A stretch of DNA of 64,000 bases from Streptomyces sp. NBC_00459 (GCF_036013955.1 NZ_CP107903.1:5146001-5210000); one strand, 5' to 3'. Numbered from the stretch's first letter, positions 50,570-59,146 are shown. Numbers and translations: made by a program. The notes: generated by a model not told the origin, from the sequence alone.

Positions 50570-52207
50570 TTAGGGGCTCCGAACGGGCGACGGTGAGGGC
50601 GAAGTCGGGGGTGAAGTCGGGGGTGAAGTCGGGGGTGAAGTCGAAGGTGACGGAACCGGCGTGGCGCCCGGCTGGTTCTCCTTCGGCAGATGGCGGCTCA
50701 CCTCCGCCGTGGTCAGTCCGAGACCGCCCAGTTTGATCTCGTCCCAGGCCTGCAGACGATGCGTGTCGCGGTCCAGGTAGAGGACGGACGCCTCGATCTG
50801 GTCCGGGTTCCGCTTCTCCAGCGCGCGCAGTCCACTGCCGCCCGTCGAGCCCTCGATGCGCAGCCGGGTGCCCTTCTCCATGACCTCCATCTCCGCGTGG
50901 TGAAGGTGTCCGGCCAGCACGAGCGGGACCACGCCGTCCGTGCGCCGGGCCGCGCTCGGCTCGTGGACCATCGCGATGTCGACCGGCGTGCCCAGGGTCC
51001 GCTGGTCGCGGATGGCCGAGGCCAGCCGGTCGCCCGCCAGTTCCTGGTCCCGGCCGCCGTCCTGCTCGCCCGCCGAGCGGTCCGGGGTGAACGCCGGGTC
51101 GCCGATGCCCGCGAAGCGCAGCCCCCCGACGGTGACCGACCGGCCGTCGTCCAGGACGTGCACGTTCTTCATGCGCTGCAGATAGCGCTGGGTGAGCTGC
51201 GAGTCGTGGTTGCCGCGCACCCAGACGTACGGGGCGCCCAGGTCCCTGATCGGGTCCAGGAAGCCGTTCTCGGCCGCCGTGCCGTGATCCATGGTGTCGC
51301 CGGTGTCGGCGATGACGTTGATGTCGTACTGCTCCACCAGCGACGCGATGATCTTCCAGCTGGCCGGGTTGAGATGGATGTCCGAGACGTGCAGGACACG
51401 GATCGTGGCCGGGTCGGGCTGGTAGGTCGGAAGCGTGGACGTGGCGTCGTAGAGCTTCGTCACGTTCGTCACCAGTCGCGCCAACTCCTTCTGGTAGACG
51501 TCGAATTCGGTGACGATGCTGCGCGCGTTCCCGACCAGGGAGGGAGCCGAGGACAGGAGCCCGGAGAACTTCGGTTCCAGGACCGACTTGGGGTTCCAGG
51601 TCGCGTACGCCGTCGCTCCCGAGGCCATCAGGAGCGTGAGGGCGAGTCCGCCTGCCGCGAGGGCCCGGCGGGGGCGGCGGTAGACCGCGAGGCCGAGGGC
51701 GGTGGCGCCGGAGACGACGGCCACGCAGGAGCGCACGGCCAGGTCGAGGGTGCCGTGCCCGACATCCTCGGCGACCTCGTCCTGGAGACCGGAGAGACGT
51801 TCGGGGCGATCGACCAGGGCCTGGGCGCGGACCGGGTCGAGCTGGTCGACGTTCACGTCGAGGCGGACCGGCGCGGTGTGGCTGTTCAGCTCAAGGGCGC
51901 CCAGCGGGGAGACGTTGATCTTCGTGCCGCCGGTGAGGGACGGCCGCAGGGTCATCGTGGTGTCCATCGGGCCGACCGGTGCGCGTACGTTGCCGACGAT
52001 CAGCAGACCCAGCCAGGCACCCAGAAGGACCACCGCGACCAGGCCCAGGGCGCGGGTCCAGGGGTGCGGCGGATGGACCAGCTCGGCGGCCGGATGCGCC
52101 CGGCGGGCGCGGTAGGGGCCGGCGAGGGCGCCCAGGCGGCGGGTGAGGCGGCCGGTGGTGCTGCGGGTGCTTTCGGGGTTCGGGGTGTTGGCGGGTACGC
52201 GTGCCAT
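50570..52207 (-). CDS. Membrane-anchored metallophosphoesterase
   Basis: A 545-residue protein. Membrane helices lie at about 57-80 (ALGLVAVVLLGAWLGLLIVG) and at 165-215 (SCVAVVSGATALGLAVY, ALAAGGLALTLLMASGA). The calcineurin-like domain has all metal motifs: VLHVSDIHLNP (DxH), IADTGDTMDHG (GDxxD), WVRGNHDSQ (GNHD), MVHEP (H) and LAGHLHHAE (GHxH). The C-terminus carries SPPTSPPTSPPTSP repeats from a 12-bp tandem repeat (50598-50641). ATG 52207 starts MARVPANTPN; the upstream in-frame ATG at 52534 would run antisense through the zincin gene. Substrate is unknown. Confidence 0.87.
   Translation of the reverse strand: MARVPANTPNPESTRSTTGRLTRRLGALAGPYRARRAHPAAELVHPPHPWTRALGLVAVVLLGAWLGLLIVGNVRAPVGPMDTTMTLRPSLTGGTKINVSPLGALELNSHTAPVRLDVNVDQLDPVRAQALVDRPERLSGLQDEVAEDVGHGTLDLAVRSCVAVVSGATALGLAVYRRPRRALAAGGLALTLLMASGATAYATWNPKSVLEPKFSGLLSSAPSLVGNARSIVTEFDVYQKELARLVTNVTKLYDATSTLPTYQPDPATIRVLHVSDIHLNPASWKIIASLVEQYDINVIADTGDTMDHGTAAENGFLDPIRDLGAPYVWVRGNHDSQLTQRYLQRMKNVHVLDDGRSVTVGGLRFAGIGDPAFTPDRSAGEQDGGRDQELAGDRLASAIRDQRTLGTPVDIAMVHEPSAARRTDGVVPLVLAGHLHHAEMEVMEKGTRLRIEGSTGGSGLRALEKRNPDQIEASVLYLDRDTHRLQAWDEIKLGGLGLTTAEVSRHLPKENQPGATPVPSPSTSPPTSPPTSPPTSPSPSPVRSP
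50598..50641. repeat. 12-bp tandem repeat encoding Pro/Ser/Thr tail
   Basis: GTGAAGTCGGGG units repeat about 3.5 times and encode the SPPT repeats at the C-terminus of the metallophosphoesterase. The repeat is in frame, so copy number can vary without breaking the gene. Confidence 0.75.
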
Positions 52208-52322
52208 TGGTCCCGTATGCCCAAAGCCGGGCACGGCTAAGCGGGGTGACGCAGAGCACGGCTTTCCGGAGAGCGCGGGTCCGTGACCCCCGTACGGGCG
52301 GTCCGTACCGGACAATGGGCGT

Positions 52323-52673
52323 GTGCTGGAGATGACGCGCGAGGAGTTCGAGGAACTGGTCGCCGAGTCCCTCGACCGGATTCCGCCTGAGCTGACGAGG
52401 CTGATGGACAACGTCGCGGTGTTCGTCGAGGACGAGCCCCCGTCGGACGATCCCGAGCTGCTCGGGCTGTACGAGGGGACACCGCTGACCGATCGCGGGG
52501 AGTGGTACGCGGGGGTGCTGCCCGACCGGATCACGATCTACCGGGGGCCGACCCTGCGGATGTGCGAGACACGGGACGACGTGGTCGCGGAGACCGAGGT
52601 GACCGTCGTGCATGAGATCGCTCACCATTTCGGGATCGACGACGAGCGGCTGCACGCGCTCGGATACGGCTGA
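52323..52673 (+). CDS. Minimal zincin metallopeptidase family protein
   Basis: A 116-residue protein with MTREEFEELVAESLDRIPPEL at the N-terminus, VFVEDEPPSDDPELLGLYEG, and the zinc motif VTVVHEIAHHFGIDDERLHALGYG (HExxHxxGxxD/H). This is the minimal-MMP-like family typified by actinobacterial and proteobacterial proteins of this length. All ligands are intact. The start is GTG 52323, divergent from the metallophosphoesterase gene with 115 bp between. Peptidase activity has been shown for only a few members. Confidence 0.88.
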   Translation: MLEMTREEFEELVAESLDRIPPELTRLMDNVAVFVEDEPPSDDPELLGLYEGTPLTDRGEWYAGVLPDRITIYRGPTLRMCETRDDVVAETEVTVVHEIAHHFGIDDERLHALGYG

Positions 52674-52790
52674 CGGGCCATGCGGTCACGGGGCCGGGCG
52701 CGCGGAGGCTGTTGAGGGGCGCGTGTCTTCTTGTGGGCGACGGGAGTTGAGCACGTTGACTCCTCGACTCCCCACCGGAGGTGGCTGCCC

Positions 52791-53351
52791 GTGCGCCCCT
52801 TGCATGTACCTGTCCGACTGGCCGCCACGGTTGTGGCCGTCGCCGCTGCCGCCGGCTGTATGAGCGTGGGGGACGGCGACGCCGGCCAGGTCAAGCCCTC
52901 CCACTCCGCGGGCCAGAAGGGTGCGAAGGCGCCCGACGGAGGGTCGGCGGTGACCGGCGGTGGGGGTTCCGGGTGGGCCGGCGGGTCCGAGGGTGACGGC
53001 AAGTCGGGACACGGGAAGGGCAAGGGGGGCGCGAAGGGGGCCAGCGGGGCGCCCGCGTCCCCGGGCGCCTCACCGTCCGCCGGACAGAGCGCGCCCGTGT
53101 CGGCGCCCACCAAGCCGGCCGGCGGCAGCGCCGGACCCGTCGATCCCGGTGCGCCCACGCCGACGAAGCCGCAGCCCACGCCGACGAAGTCCGCCGAGCC
53201 GGAGCCGGAGCCGCCGCCCGAGTCGCCCACGCCCCCGCCGGTCTCGCCGGAGCCGACGATCGCGGAGCCGTCTTCCTCCGTGCAGCCGCAGCAGGCTCAG
53301 CCGCAGCTGGTCACGCGGGAGCCGGCGCCCGAGGCCGGAGTGGCCGTCTAG
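52791..53351 (+). CDS. Pro/Gly-rich putative lipoprotein
   Basis: A 186-residue exported protein. The signal VRLAATVVAVAAAAGC has a lipobox AAGC (Cys about residue 23). The remainder is low complexity: GGGGSGWAGGSEGDGKSGHGKGKGGAKG, then Pro/Thr/Glu-rich repeats ending PEPTIAEPSSSVQ. It would be a disordered, surface-tethered chain. GTG 52791 is preceded by GGAGGTGG 9 nt upstream. No domain is recognised. Confidence 0.65.
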   Translation: MRPLHVPVRLAATVVAVAAAAGCMSVGDGDAGQVKPSHSAGQKGAKAPDGGSAVTGGGGSGWAGGSEGDGKSGHGKGKGGAKGASGAPASPGASPSAGQSAPVSAPTKPAGGSAGPVDPGAPTPTKPQPTPTKSAEPEPEPPPESPTPPPVSPEPTIAEPSSSVQPQQAQPQLVTREPAPEAGVAV

Positions 53352-53420
53352 CCGAGGGGACGGAAGGGGGGTGACCTGCGATGACGGTACTCAATTTGCC
53401 CAAAGGGGAGGTGGGTGCGT

Positions 53421-53603
53421 ATGGTAGTAGATCGTTTGATCCCATTGCCTGGCGCCGAAGAGATGCGCCGCGTGTGGCGCGTACTCTCCCTTGCCGTGGC
53501 TGACCGCATTGAGGCGGTCGAATTGCGAAATCACGGAGTTGACGGGCGCGTGCCGACGAGACTCCGGAAGGTTTCGCATTCGCATGTCCATTTCCAGTAC
53601 TGA
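53421..53603 (+). CDS. Possible leader ORF overlapping the DEAD-box helicase start
   Basis: A 60-codon frame starts at ATG 53421, 7 nt after GGGGAGGTG, and stops at TGA 53601-53603, 20 nt inside the helicase gene. The product begins MVVDRLIPLPGAEEMRRVWR. Third-position GC is clearly lower than in the surrounding genes, so it may be a regulatory leader rather than a functional protein. Its translation would run the ribosome through the helicase initiation region. Confidence 0.35.
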   Translation: MVVDRLIPLPGAEEMRRVWRVLSLAVADRIEAVELRNHGVDGRVPTRLRKVSHSHVHFQY

Positions 53604-55881
53604 TCACATCGTCGTGCCCGAGAACGAGAACGACGAGGCCAACAGCCTCGACCTCGACCTCGCGGAGACGGCCGTAGACACCGACGCCGTGGACACCGAC
53701 GTCGAGTCCGGCGAGCCGGAGATCACCTTCACCGATCTCGGTCTCCCCGAGGGCGTCGTGCGCAAGCTCACGCAGAACGGTGTGACCAGCCCCTTCCCGA
53801 TCCAGGCCGCGACCATCCCGGACGCCCTGGCCGGCAAGGACATCCTCGGCCGTGGCCGCACCGGCTCCGGCAAGACCCTCTCCTTCGGTCTCCCGCTGCT
53901 GACCAAGCTGTCCGGCGGCCACACCGACAAGAAGAAGCCCCGCGGCATCATCCTCACGCCGACGCGTGAGCTCGCGATGCAGGTCGCGGACGCCCTCCAG
54001 CCCTACGGCGACGTCCTCGGCCTGAAGATGAAGGTCGTCTGCGGCGGTACGTCGATGAGCAACCAGATGTACGCCCTGGAGCGCGGCGTCGACGTCCTCG
54101 TCGCCACCCCGGGCCGTCTGCGCGACATCATCAACCGCGGCGCCTGCTCCCTGGCCAACGTCGAGGTCGCCGTCCTCGACGAGGCCGACCAGATGTCCGA
54201 CCTGGGCTTCCTGCCCGAGGTCACCGAGCTGCTCGACCAGATCCCGGGCGGCGGCCAGCGCATGCTGTTCTCGGCCACCATGGAGAACGAGATCTCCACG
54301 CTGGTCAAGCGCTACCTGACCAACCCGGTCACGCACGAGGTCGACAGCGCCCAGGGCAACGTCACGACGATGTCCCACCACATCCTCATCGTGAAGCCCA
54401 AGGACAAGGCGCCGGTCACCGCCGCGATCGCCTCCCGCAAGGGCCGCACGATCATCTTCGTCCGCACCCAGCTGGGCGCCGACCGTATCGCCGAGCAGCT
54501 GTGCGAGTCCGGCGTGAAGGCCGACGCGCTGCACGGCGGTATGACGCAGGGCGCCCGTACCCGCGTGCTCGAGGACTTCAAGAAGGGCTACGTCAACGCC
54601 CTGGTCGCCACCGACGTCGCCGCCCGCGGCATCCACGTCGACGGCATCGACCTGGTCCTGAACGTGGACCCGGCCGGCGACCACAAGGACTACCTGCACC
54701 GCTCCGGCCGTACGGCCCGCGCGGGCCGCTCCGGCACGGTCGTGTCGCTGTCCCTGCCGCACCAGCGCCGCCAGATCTTCCGCCTGATGGAGGACGCGGG
54801 CGTCGACGCCGGGCGTCACATCATCCAGGGCGGCGCCGCCTTCGACCCAGAGGTCGCCGAGATCACCGGCGCCCGGTCGATGACCGAGGTCCAGGCCGAG
54901 TCCGCGGGCAACTCCGCGCAGCAGGCCGAGCGTGAGGTCACGCAGCTCACCAAGGAGCTGGAGCGCGCCACGCGTCGCGCCGCCGAACTGCGCGAGGAGG
55001 CCGACAGGCTGATCGCGCGTGCCGCGCGCGAGCGGGGCGAGGACCCGGAGGCAGCCGTGGCCGCGGTGGCCGAGGCCGCTGCCGCCGTAGTCGTCGCGGA
55101 GGCCGCCGCCGAGGCGACCGCCGCCGCGGAGGCGCAGCAGGTGCGCGAGGAGCGCCCGCGCCGTGACGAGCGTGGCAACTACGAGCGCCGTGACCGTCGC
55201 GACGACCGCCCGTCGGGTGGCTTCAACCGTGACAACGACCGTGGTGGCCGTTCTTTCGAGCGTCGTGACGACCGTCCCTCGGGTTCCGGTGGCGGTTTCC
55301 GCCGCGACGACCGTCGTGACGGTGGCGACCGTGGTGGCTTCCGTCGCGACGACCGCCCGTCGGGTGGCTTCAACCGTGACAACGACCGTGGTGGCCGTTC
55401 TTTCGAGCGTCGTGACGACCGTCCCTCGGGCTCGGGTGGCGGTTTCCGCCGCGACGACCGTCGTGACGGTGGCGACCGTGGTGGCTTCCGTCGCGACGAC
55501 CGCCCGTCGGGTGGCTTCAACCGTGACAACGACCGTGGTGGCCGTTCTTTCGAGCGTCGTGACGACCGTCCCTCGGGTTCCGGTGGTGGCTTCCGCCGCG
55601 ACAACGACCGCCCCTCGGGCGGCTTCAACCGCGACAACAACGACCGTGGCGGCTTCCGCCGCGACGACCGTCCGGCCACCGGTCACCGGGGCAGCGACCG
55701 CCCCTTCAACCGTGACCGTCAGGGCGACCGTCCCACCGGCGGCGGTTTCCGCGCCGGCGGTCACGAGCGCCCGCAGGGCCGCCGCGACGACCACCGCGGC
55801 ACCGGCACGGGTTCGGGCTCCGGCACCGGTTCCTCCTTCGGCCGCCGCGACGAGAAGCCGCGCTGGAAGCGCAACGGCTGA
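53584..55881 (+). CDS. DEAD-box ATP-dependent RNA helicase
   Basis: A 765-residue helicase. The Q motif is at about 49-75 (FTDLGLPEGVVRKL ... FPIQAATIP), motif I GRTGSGKT at 91-98, then PTRELAMQ, DEAD near 198 (VLDEADQM), SAT near 229, and the C-lobe motifs IIFVRTQ, ALHGGMTQGARTRVLEDFK, ATDVAARGIHVDGID and HRSGRTARAG. Residues about 440-530 are a helical/Ala-rich linker. The C-terminal 230 or so residues are Arg/Gly/Asp-rich (RDDRPSGGFNRDNDRGG type) with three nearly identical 49-residue repeats. Such tails bind RNA and promote condensation. The RhlE/CsdA-like core suggests RNA degradation or ribosome assembly. ATG 53584 gives MSISSTDHIVV. Confidence 0.92.
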   Translation: MSISSTDHIVVPENENDEANSLDLDLAETAVDTDAVDTDVESGEPEITFTDLGLPEGVVRKLTQNGVTSPFPIQAATIPDALAGKDILGRGRTGSGKTLSFGLPLLTKLSGGHTDKKKPRGIILTPTRELAMQVADALQPYGDVLGLKMKVVCGGTSMSNQMYALERGVDVLVATPGRLRDIINRGACSLANVEVAVLDEADQMSDLGFLPEVTELLDQIPGGGQRMLFSATMENEISTLVKRYLTNPVTHEVDSAQGNVTTMSHHILIVKPKDKAPVTAAIASRKGRTIIFVRTQLGADRIAEQLCESGVKADALHGGMTQGARTRVLEDFKKGYVNALVATDVAARGIHVDGIDLVLNVDPAGDHKDYLHRSGRTARAGRSGTVVSLSLPHQRRQIFRLMEDAGVDAGRHIIQGGAAFDPEVAEITGARSMTEVQAESAGNSAQQAEREVTQLTKELERATRRAAELREEADRLIARAARERGEDPEAAVAAVAEAAAAVVVAEAAAEATAAAEAQQVREERPRRDERGNYERRDRRDDRPSGGFNRDNDRGGRSFERRDDRPSGSGGGFRRDDRRDGGDRGGFRRDDRPSGGFNRDNDRGGRSFERRDDRPSGSGGGFRRDDRRDGGDRGGFRRDDRPSGGFNRDNDRGGRSFERRDDRPSGSGGGFRRDNDRPSGGFNRDNNDRGGFRRDDRPATGHRGSDRPFNRDRQGDRPTGGGFRAGGHERPQGRRDDHRGTGTGSGSGTGSSFGRRDEKPRWKRNG
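55201..55641. repeat. 147-bp in-frame tandem repeats in the helicase tail
   Basis: Units start at 55201, 55348 and 55495 with the same GACGACCGCCCGTCGGGTGG opening. Each is 147 bp (49 codons) and differs by only a few silent changes; the third copy is incomplete. Near-identity at the DNA level indicates recent amplification or homogenisation. Confidence 0.88.
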
Positions 55882-55909
55882 TCGCTCACTGATCACTGAC
55901 TGATCACTG

Positions 55910-55943
55910 AAGGGCCCGTACGACTCCGGTCGTACGGGCCCTT
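55910..55943 (+). terminator. DEAD-box helicase terminator
   Basis: AAGGGCCCGTACGAC (55910-55924) and GTCGTACGGGCCCTT (55929-55943) form a perfect 15-bp stem with a 4-nt loop, 28 bp past the stop. Confidence 0.85.
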
Positions 55944-56099
55944 CGGCGTTGCCGCACCTTTCCCCGGCACCGAAAAAACGCCAACTCGCCTGTCAGCAGC
56001 GGCTGTTACGCTCCGGCGCGGAATCGATGATCCGCTGGATCGTCTGCCTTCGCACGCTGCGGGGTCGCCGCGCCCTGGGCGGCCTCCGCCGCGGAGAAC

Positions 56100-57198
56100 C
56101 GATCACCGTCCCAGCCCGCGCTGTCCGAACTGACCACCGAGAACAAGACGTGCGTCGGCGGCGTGGACCGCCCGTACGTCGGTACGCGGCCGACGTACGG
56201 GCGGTTCTCCGAGACCCGGACGGGGGCCGGGACGGCCGGGTTCGGGCTCGGGACGAAGGGCGGCGCATGGTCGTTCTCGGTAGGCGGTTCGGTCGTACGG
56301 GGTGGAGTGCCGGAGGCGGGTGACTGGGCGCACCTCACCGGGGTGTACGACCGGGTCGCCGGTACGGCCCGGCTGTATGTGAACGGACGGGCGGGCGGCC
56401 GGTACGGCCGAGAACGTCACCGGTACCTCGGCGTCCGGGAACCTCCAGATCGGTCGCACACTCGCCAGCGAGAACGGGAGCGAGAACGCCAGCGAGTATG
56501 GGAGCGGGAGCGGTGCGCTGGTCGGCGTACGGGTGTGGGACCGGATCGTTGTCGGCGCCGAGGCAGCCAGAGCGGCGAAGCAGGCCACCACCGTGAGCGA
56601 GGGGTACTGGGCGCTCGACGAGGCGACCGGCGGCGCCAGCCCCGAGCGGGACCGCGGACGGCCACTGATGCTCGGCGGGGACGCGACGATCTACCGCGAC
56701 GACGTCCCCTGCGACTTGCTCGACCCGGACTGCCTGCCGAGCAAGTCCCCCCTCTTCGGCTCCGGGCACCTGCTGCTGGACGGCGACGGGGACTTCGCCG
56801 CGACGGACGGCCTGGGCATCGACATCGGGGACAGCTTCTCGGTCGCCGCGCACGTATCGACCGGATCGACGCGGCTTCCCAGGACCGGCCGATGACGGTG
56901 CTGTCGGTGCAGGGCGCGGACAACTCCCTTGCCGAGGTGCGCTATTCGGGGCCTCGCAGCAGTGGGAGGTGGCCCTGACGGACGCGAGCGGGGAGCCGTT
57001 CACGCTCACCTCGCAGGCCGCGTGGGCATCCCCGGACGATGTCCACCACCTGGCGCTCGTGTACGACGACGAGACCGACGAGATCCTGCTCCACGCCGAC
57101 GGACAGCTGCCGGAGCAGTCGACTAGGTGCACGTCTACGCGGGCGTGCTCAGCGCGACGCAGGTCGCTCAGCTGCAGATCGGCGCGACGGACGCCTGA
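56100..57198 (+). pseudogene. Decayed LamG (concanavalin-like) domain protein
   Basis: LamG-type sequence is spread over shifting frames. One frame reads GAWSFSVGGSVVRGGVPEAG, DWAHLTGVYDRVAGTARLYVNG. After a shift near 56402 another reads TAENVTGTSASGNLQIGRTL and GALVGVRVWDRIV up to GGASPERDRGRPLMLGG and DGLGIDIGDSFSVAA. A third frame from about 56850 gives RPMTVLSVQGADNSLAEVRYS; after a further shift at about 56960, WEVALTDASGEPFTLTSQAA, SPDDVHHLALVYDDETDEILLHADG, an in-frame TAG near 57122, and finally VHVYAGVLSATQVAQLQIGA to TGA 57198. At least three frameshifts and one stop show a dead gene. The original was a secreted two-LamG protein. Confidence 0.75.
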
Positions 57199-57222
57199 CA
57201 GCGTGGCCGGGGCAGGTATATT
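57195..57222 (+). promoter_or_regulatory. Promoter of the APC permease gene
   Basis: CTGACA (57195-57200) and TATATT (57217-57222) are separated by 16 bp, close to the vegetative consensus. The predicted start near 57229 leaves a leader of about 56 nt containing the hairpin 57252-57290. Confidence 0.6.
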
Positions 57223-57251
57223 TTCGGCCAACTGACTGGTCCTGTGACGCA

Positions 57252-57290
57252 TGTCATACCCCCAGCAAGGGAATTGCTGGGGGCATGACA
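57252..57290 (+). promoter_or_regulatory. Leader hairpin hiding ribosome site and start codon
   Basis: CCCCCAGCAA (57259-57268) pairs with TTGCTGGGGG (57274-57283) around GGGAA. After one mismatch, TGTCAT (57252-57257) pairs with ATGACA (57285-57290). The 3' strand contains both the GGGGG ribosome site and the ATG of the permease gene. No T-run follows, so it is not a normal terminator. Confidence 0.75.
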
Positions 57291-58820
57291 GATGACGTCA
57301 GAGTGAGTGGGCTGTCGGACGAGGAACGGCTTGCCCAGCTCGGTTACACGCAGGTCCTCGCCCGCCGGATGTCGGCGTTCTCCAACTACGCGGTGTCCTT
57401 CACGATCATCTCGGTCCTGTCGGGCTGCCTGACCCTGTACCTGTTCGGCATGAACACGGGCGGCCCGGCCGTGATCACCTGGGGCTGGGTCGCCGTAGGG
57501 CTCATGACCCTCTTCGTCGGCCTGTCCATGGCCGAGATCTGTTCGGCCTACCCGACCTCCGCCGGCCTGTACTTCTGGGCCCACCGGCTAGCCCCGCCCC
57601 GTACCGCCGCCGCGTGGGCGTGGTTCACGGGCTGGTTCAACGTGCTCGGCCAGGTCGCGGTGACCGCCGGCATCGACTTCGGGGCGGCCTCCTTCCTGGG
57701 CGCCTACCTGAACCTCCAGTTCGACTTCGAGGTCACCCCGGGCAGCACGATCCTGCTCTTCGCGGGCATCCTCGTACTGCACGGCCTCCTCAACACCTTC
57801 GGCGTACGCATAGTCGGACTGCTCAACAGCGTCAGCGTGTGGTGGCACGTGGTGGGTGTGGCCGTCATCGTCGGCGCGCTGACGTTCGTACCGGACCACC
57901 ACCAGTCGGCTTCCTTCGTGTTCACCGAGTTCGTGAACAACACGGGCTGGGGGAGCAGTGTCTACGTGGTCGCCCTCGGGCTGCTGATGGCCCAGTACAC
58001 CTTCACCGGCTACGACGCCTCCGCACACATGACCGAAGAGACCCACGACGCCTCCACTGCGGGCCCGAAGGGCATCGTCCAGTCCATCTGGACCTCGTGG
58101 ATAGCGGGCTTCGTCCTGCTCCTGGGCTTCACCTTCGCCATCCAGTCGTACGAGGGTGCCCTGGGGTCCCCGACCGGCGTACCGCCCGCCCAGATCCTGC
58201 TCGACGCGGTGGGCGCGACCGCCGGCAAGCTGCTCCTGCTCATCGTCATCGGCGCCCAGTTGTTCTGCGGCATGGCGTCGGTCACCGCCAACTCCCGCAT
58301 GATCTACGCCTTCTCGCGCGACGGCGCCCTCCCCTACTCCCACCTCTGGCACACGGTCAGCCCGCGCACCCGCACCCCCGTCGCGGCGGTCTGGCTGGCG
58401 GCGTTCGGGGCCCTGGTCCTGGGCCTGCCCTACCTGATCAACGTGACGGCGTACGCGGCCGTGACGTCGATCGCGGTGATCGGCCTCTACATCGCCTACG
58501 TCATCCCGACGCTGCTGCGGCTGCGCAAGGGCGAGGCGTTCGAGCGGGGGCCGTGGCATCTGGGCCGGTGGTCCCGGGTCATCGGGGTGGTGTCGGTGAT
58601 CTGGGTGGCCGTGATCACGGTGCTGTTCATGCTGCCCCAGGTGGCACCGGTCACCTGGGAGACCTTCAACTACGCCCCGATCGCCGTCCTGGTGGTGCTG
58701 GGCTTCGCGGCGCTGTGGTGGGTCGCATCGGCGCGGCACTGGTTCCTCAACCCCGAGCACGAGCGGACCCGGGCCCGGGAGGCGGCTCGCAAGGGGGCGC
58801 CCGAACCGGTCGATCCGTAA
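57285..58820 (+). CDS. APC-family amino acid/GABA-type permease
   Basis: A 511-residue transporter with 12 predicted membrane helices. The N-terminal DEERLAQLGYTQVLARRMSAFSNYAVSFTIISVLSGCLTLY is typical of the APC amino acid/choline transporter (BAT1/GabP-like) branch. The GLSMAEICSAYPTSAGLYFW loop, GYDASAHMTEETHDAS and ANSRMIYAFSRDGALPYS are further signatures. Substrate is likely an amino acid, GABA or polyamine. The ATG at 57285 is enclosed in a strong leader hairpin that also masks the GGGGG ribosome site, so translation is probably regulated. It lies upstream of tRNA-Lys. Confidence 0.92.
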   Translation: MTDDVRVSGLSDEERLAQLGYTQVLARRMSAFSNYAVSFTIISVLSGCLTLYLFGMNTGGPAVITWGWVAVGLMTLFVGLSMAEICSAYPTSAGLYFWAHRLAPPRTAAAWAWFTGWFNVLGQVAVTAGIDFGAASFLGAYLNLQFDFEVTPGSTILLFAGILVLHGLLNTFGVRIVGLLNSVSVWWHVVGVAVIVGALTFVPDHHQSASFVFTEFVNNTGWGSSVYVVALGLLMAQYTFTGYDASAHMTEETHDASTAGPKGIVQSIWTSWIAGFVLLLGFTFAIQSYEGALGSPTGVPPAQILLDAVGATAGKLLLLIVIGAQLFCGMASVTANSRMIYAFSRDGALPYSHLWHTVSPRTRTPVAAVWLAAFGALVLGLPYLINVTAYAAVTSIAVIGLYIAYVIPTLLRLRKGEAFERGPWHLGRWSRVIGVVSVIWVAVITVLFMLPQVAPVTWETFNYAPIAVLVVLGFAALWWVASARHWFLNPEHERTRAREAARKGAPEPVDP

Positions 58821-58940
58821 CGAGGAGGCCCATTTCCTCCAGAGGCCGCCACCCTGTTCGTGGAGCGACCCGGCCGTGTCTCCGATACCCGATCGGAGTC
58901 GTGGCCGGGTCCGGCTATGCTCGGGGGAGCAACATCGCGG

Positions 58941-59013
58941 GGACCCTTAGCTCAATTGGCAGAGCAGTGGACTTTTAATCCATTGGTTGTGGGTTCGAGT
59001 CCCACAGGGTCTA
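58941..59013 (+). tRNA. tRNA-Lys(TTT)
   Basis: A 73-nt tRNA: acceptor GGACCCT/AGGGTCT, D-arm AGCTCAATTGGCAGAGC, anticodon loop CTTTTAA giving UUU, T-loop GTTCGAGTC, discriminator A. CCA is not encoded. An integrase-bearing element lies directly downstream, making its 3' end the likely attachment site. Confidence 0.95.
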
Positions 59014-59105
59014 CGGGTGCGGGGGAGGGGAAACCCCTTCTGACCTGCAGAGCAGCGCTCGGGTCGGCTTCGGTCGGGTCGGGCGCTGCGGCGTTTTCGG
59101 GGGTC

Positions 59106-59126
59106 TGCGTGAGCGATGCGTGAGCG
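59106..59126. repeat. Direct repeats next to att (integrase arm-site candidates)
   Basis: TGCGTGAGCG occurs at 59106-59115 and again at 59117-59126, one helical turn apart, about 95 bp from the tRNA-Lys 3' end. Paired short repeats at this distance are typical of arm-type sites for tyrosine integrases. Confidence 0.5.
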
Positions 59127-59146
59127 GATGTTCAGGGGATGCGCGT

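Noticed and set aside
50690..52240. A 516-codon + strand frame opposite the metallophosphoesterase
   Set aside because: Antisense shadow; all metal-binding motifs are on the minus strand.
55201..55641. Regular repeats considered as a CRISPR array
   Set aside because: Units are 147 bp, in frame, nearly identical throughout with no variable spacers, and encode the helicase tail.
53311..55896. An 861-codon minus-strand frame opposite the DEAD-box helicase
   Set aside because: Shadow of the helicase repeats (Val/Thr/Ala-rich artefact); the + strand has every helicase motif.
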